Origin: Kudoa neothunni
Lineage: Eukaryota > Cnidaria
Length of the DNA stretch: 64,000 bases
Direction: 5' to 3'
NCBI GenBank assembly: GCA_964304625.1
Contig: OZ199838.1
Span: forward strand, 14,694,001-14,758,000
The notes beneath the pieces are model-generated. The model saw nothing but the letters and a program-made list of their open reading frames with translations. It did not search any database and had not been told where the DNA came from. Shown piece after piece: positions 63,718-64,000 of this stretch. Made by a program: the position numbers and the translations under genes. Within the stretch, counting starts at the first letter, position 1; each line of letters opens with the position of its first letter.

Positions 63718-64000
63718 TGGACGAAAGAATAAAATATAAAGCGAATGATTAAACATTATATAGTCAAATTAAAAGACTCATAAAGCGTGAGTCCGTCAAA
63801 AAATATCCGAAATTACTGATTTGGGGAGGTCCCAAATATATAAAATCAGATCTTTTATTGAAACCAACCTAGAAGCCCACAGCTACGATACATTTGCAAA
63901 AAAGGACGCTATCCGAAAAATAACACGATTTTCGAAAATAAAGTGAGAGCAATTGTTGGCCGAGATAACAGCCTAGCACAAGTTGGCATAAAAAAGCTAC
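63718..64000 (+). mobile_element. possible Tc1/mariner transposase N-terminal scrap (runs off the window)
   Basis: Frames read TLYSQIKRLIKRESVKKYPK, then GGPKYIKSDLL, and later VRAIVGRDNSLAQVGIKKL. This order resembles the helix-turn-helix region of Tc1/mariner transposases (T.Y..IKR....SV...P..GRP...T, then V..N..LS...IA..L). Stops and frame changes are present. The match is weak. Confidence 0.35.

Noticed and set aside
1-64000. LTR, retroviral, envelope-bearing or Polinton-type elements
   Set aside because: I saw no reverse transcriptase, integrase, capsid or polymerase blocks and no long terminal repeats; all recognisable elements are plain DNA transposons.

Overview
The window is AT-rich nuclear DNA of an animal. 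The genes have spliced introns with GT/AG ends. The set includes a chaperonin subunit, a MARK/Par-1 polarity kinase with a KA1 domain, 2-oxoglutarate dehydrogenase E2, mitochondrial ribosomal protein L2, an exportin, Vps45, cytochrome c1, a secreted multi-Kunitz protein and a peptide O-xylosyltransferase. The last four types plus MARK point to Metazoa. Most introns are 41-90 bp and two are only 29 and 31 bp. Very short introns, long AT-rich deserts and many cut-and-paste DNA transposons would fit a small, derived or parasitic animal (a myxozoan is one possibility), but this placement is inference. The cytochrome c1 and mitoribosomal genes show that respiration is retained.

Layout. 1-1233: 3' end of CCT4 (+). 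3025-4492: pogo/Tigger-type relic interrupted by a FLYWCH-MULE (4493 on), with an 80-bp direct repeat at 4413-4492 and 9151-9230. 9.9-12.3 kb: hAT BED-finger fragment and a pogo-like non-autonomous element. 13.46-14.25 kb: two unassigned coding-like islands. 14568-20775: MARK kinase (+), with a hAT copy and other transposase scraps in a 3.3-kb intron. 23264-25391: DLST (-), carrying two lipoyl domains. 26276-26980: hAT copy. 27754-28726: mRPL2 (-). 30373-30992: hAT MITE. 31105 to about 35560: exportin (-). 36-41 kb: MITEs and a piggyBac copy with both TTAA ends. 41616-44059: VPS45 (-). 44272-46291: second piggyBac copy. About 48.05-49.0 kb: IS630/Tc1-like relic. 49911-51065: cytochrome c1 (-). 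52527-54391: Tigger copy with both ends. 56100-57709: five-Kunitz secreted protein (+). 60284-62570: xylosyltransferase (+). 63.7 kb to the end: Tc1/mariner-like N-terminal scrap.

The genes are independent housekeeping or secretory-pathway loci and form no operon-like pathway. Three serve the mitochondrion (DLST in the TCA cycle, cytochrome c1 in complex III, mRPL2 in translation). CCT4, exportin and VPS45 serve folding, nuclear transport and endosomal fusion. MARK, Kunitz and xylosyltransferase serve cell polarity and the secreted or extracellular side. The strongest unusual features are the tandem lipoyl domain in DLST with duplicated exons and introns, the micro-introns in XYLT, and a set of TTAA transposons that differ in sequence but share a GGGG/CCCC hairpin next to one end. 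I recognise no LTR, retroviral or Polinton-type element, no CRISPR array and no confident tRNA or rRNA gene.
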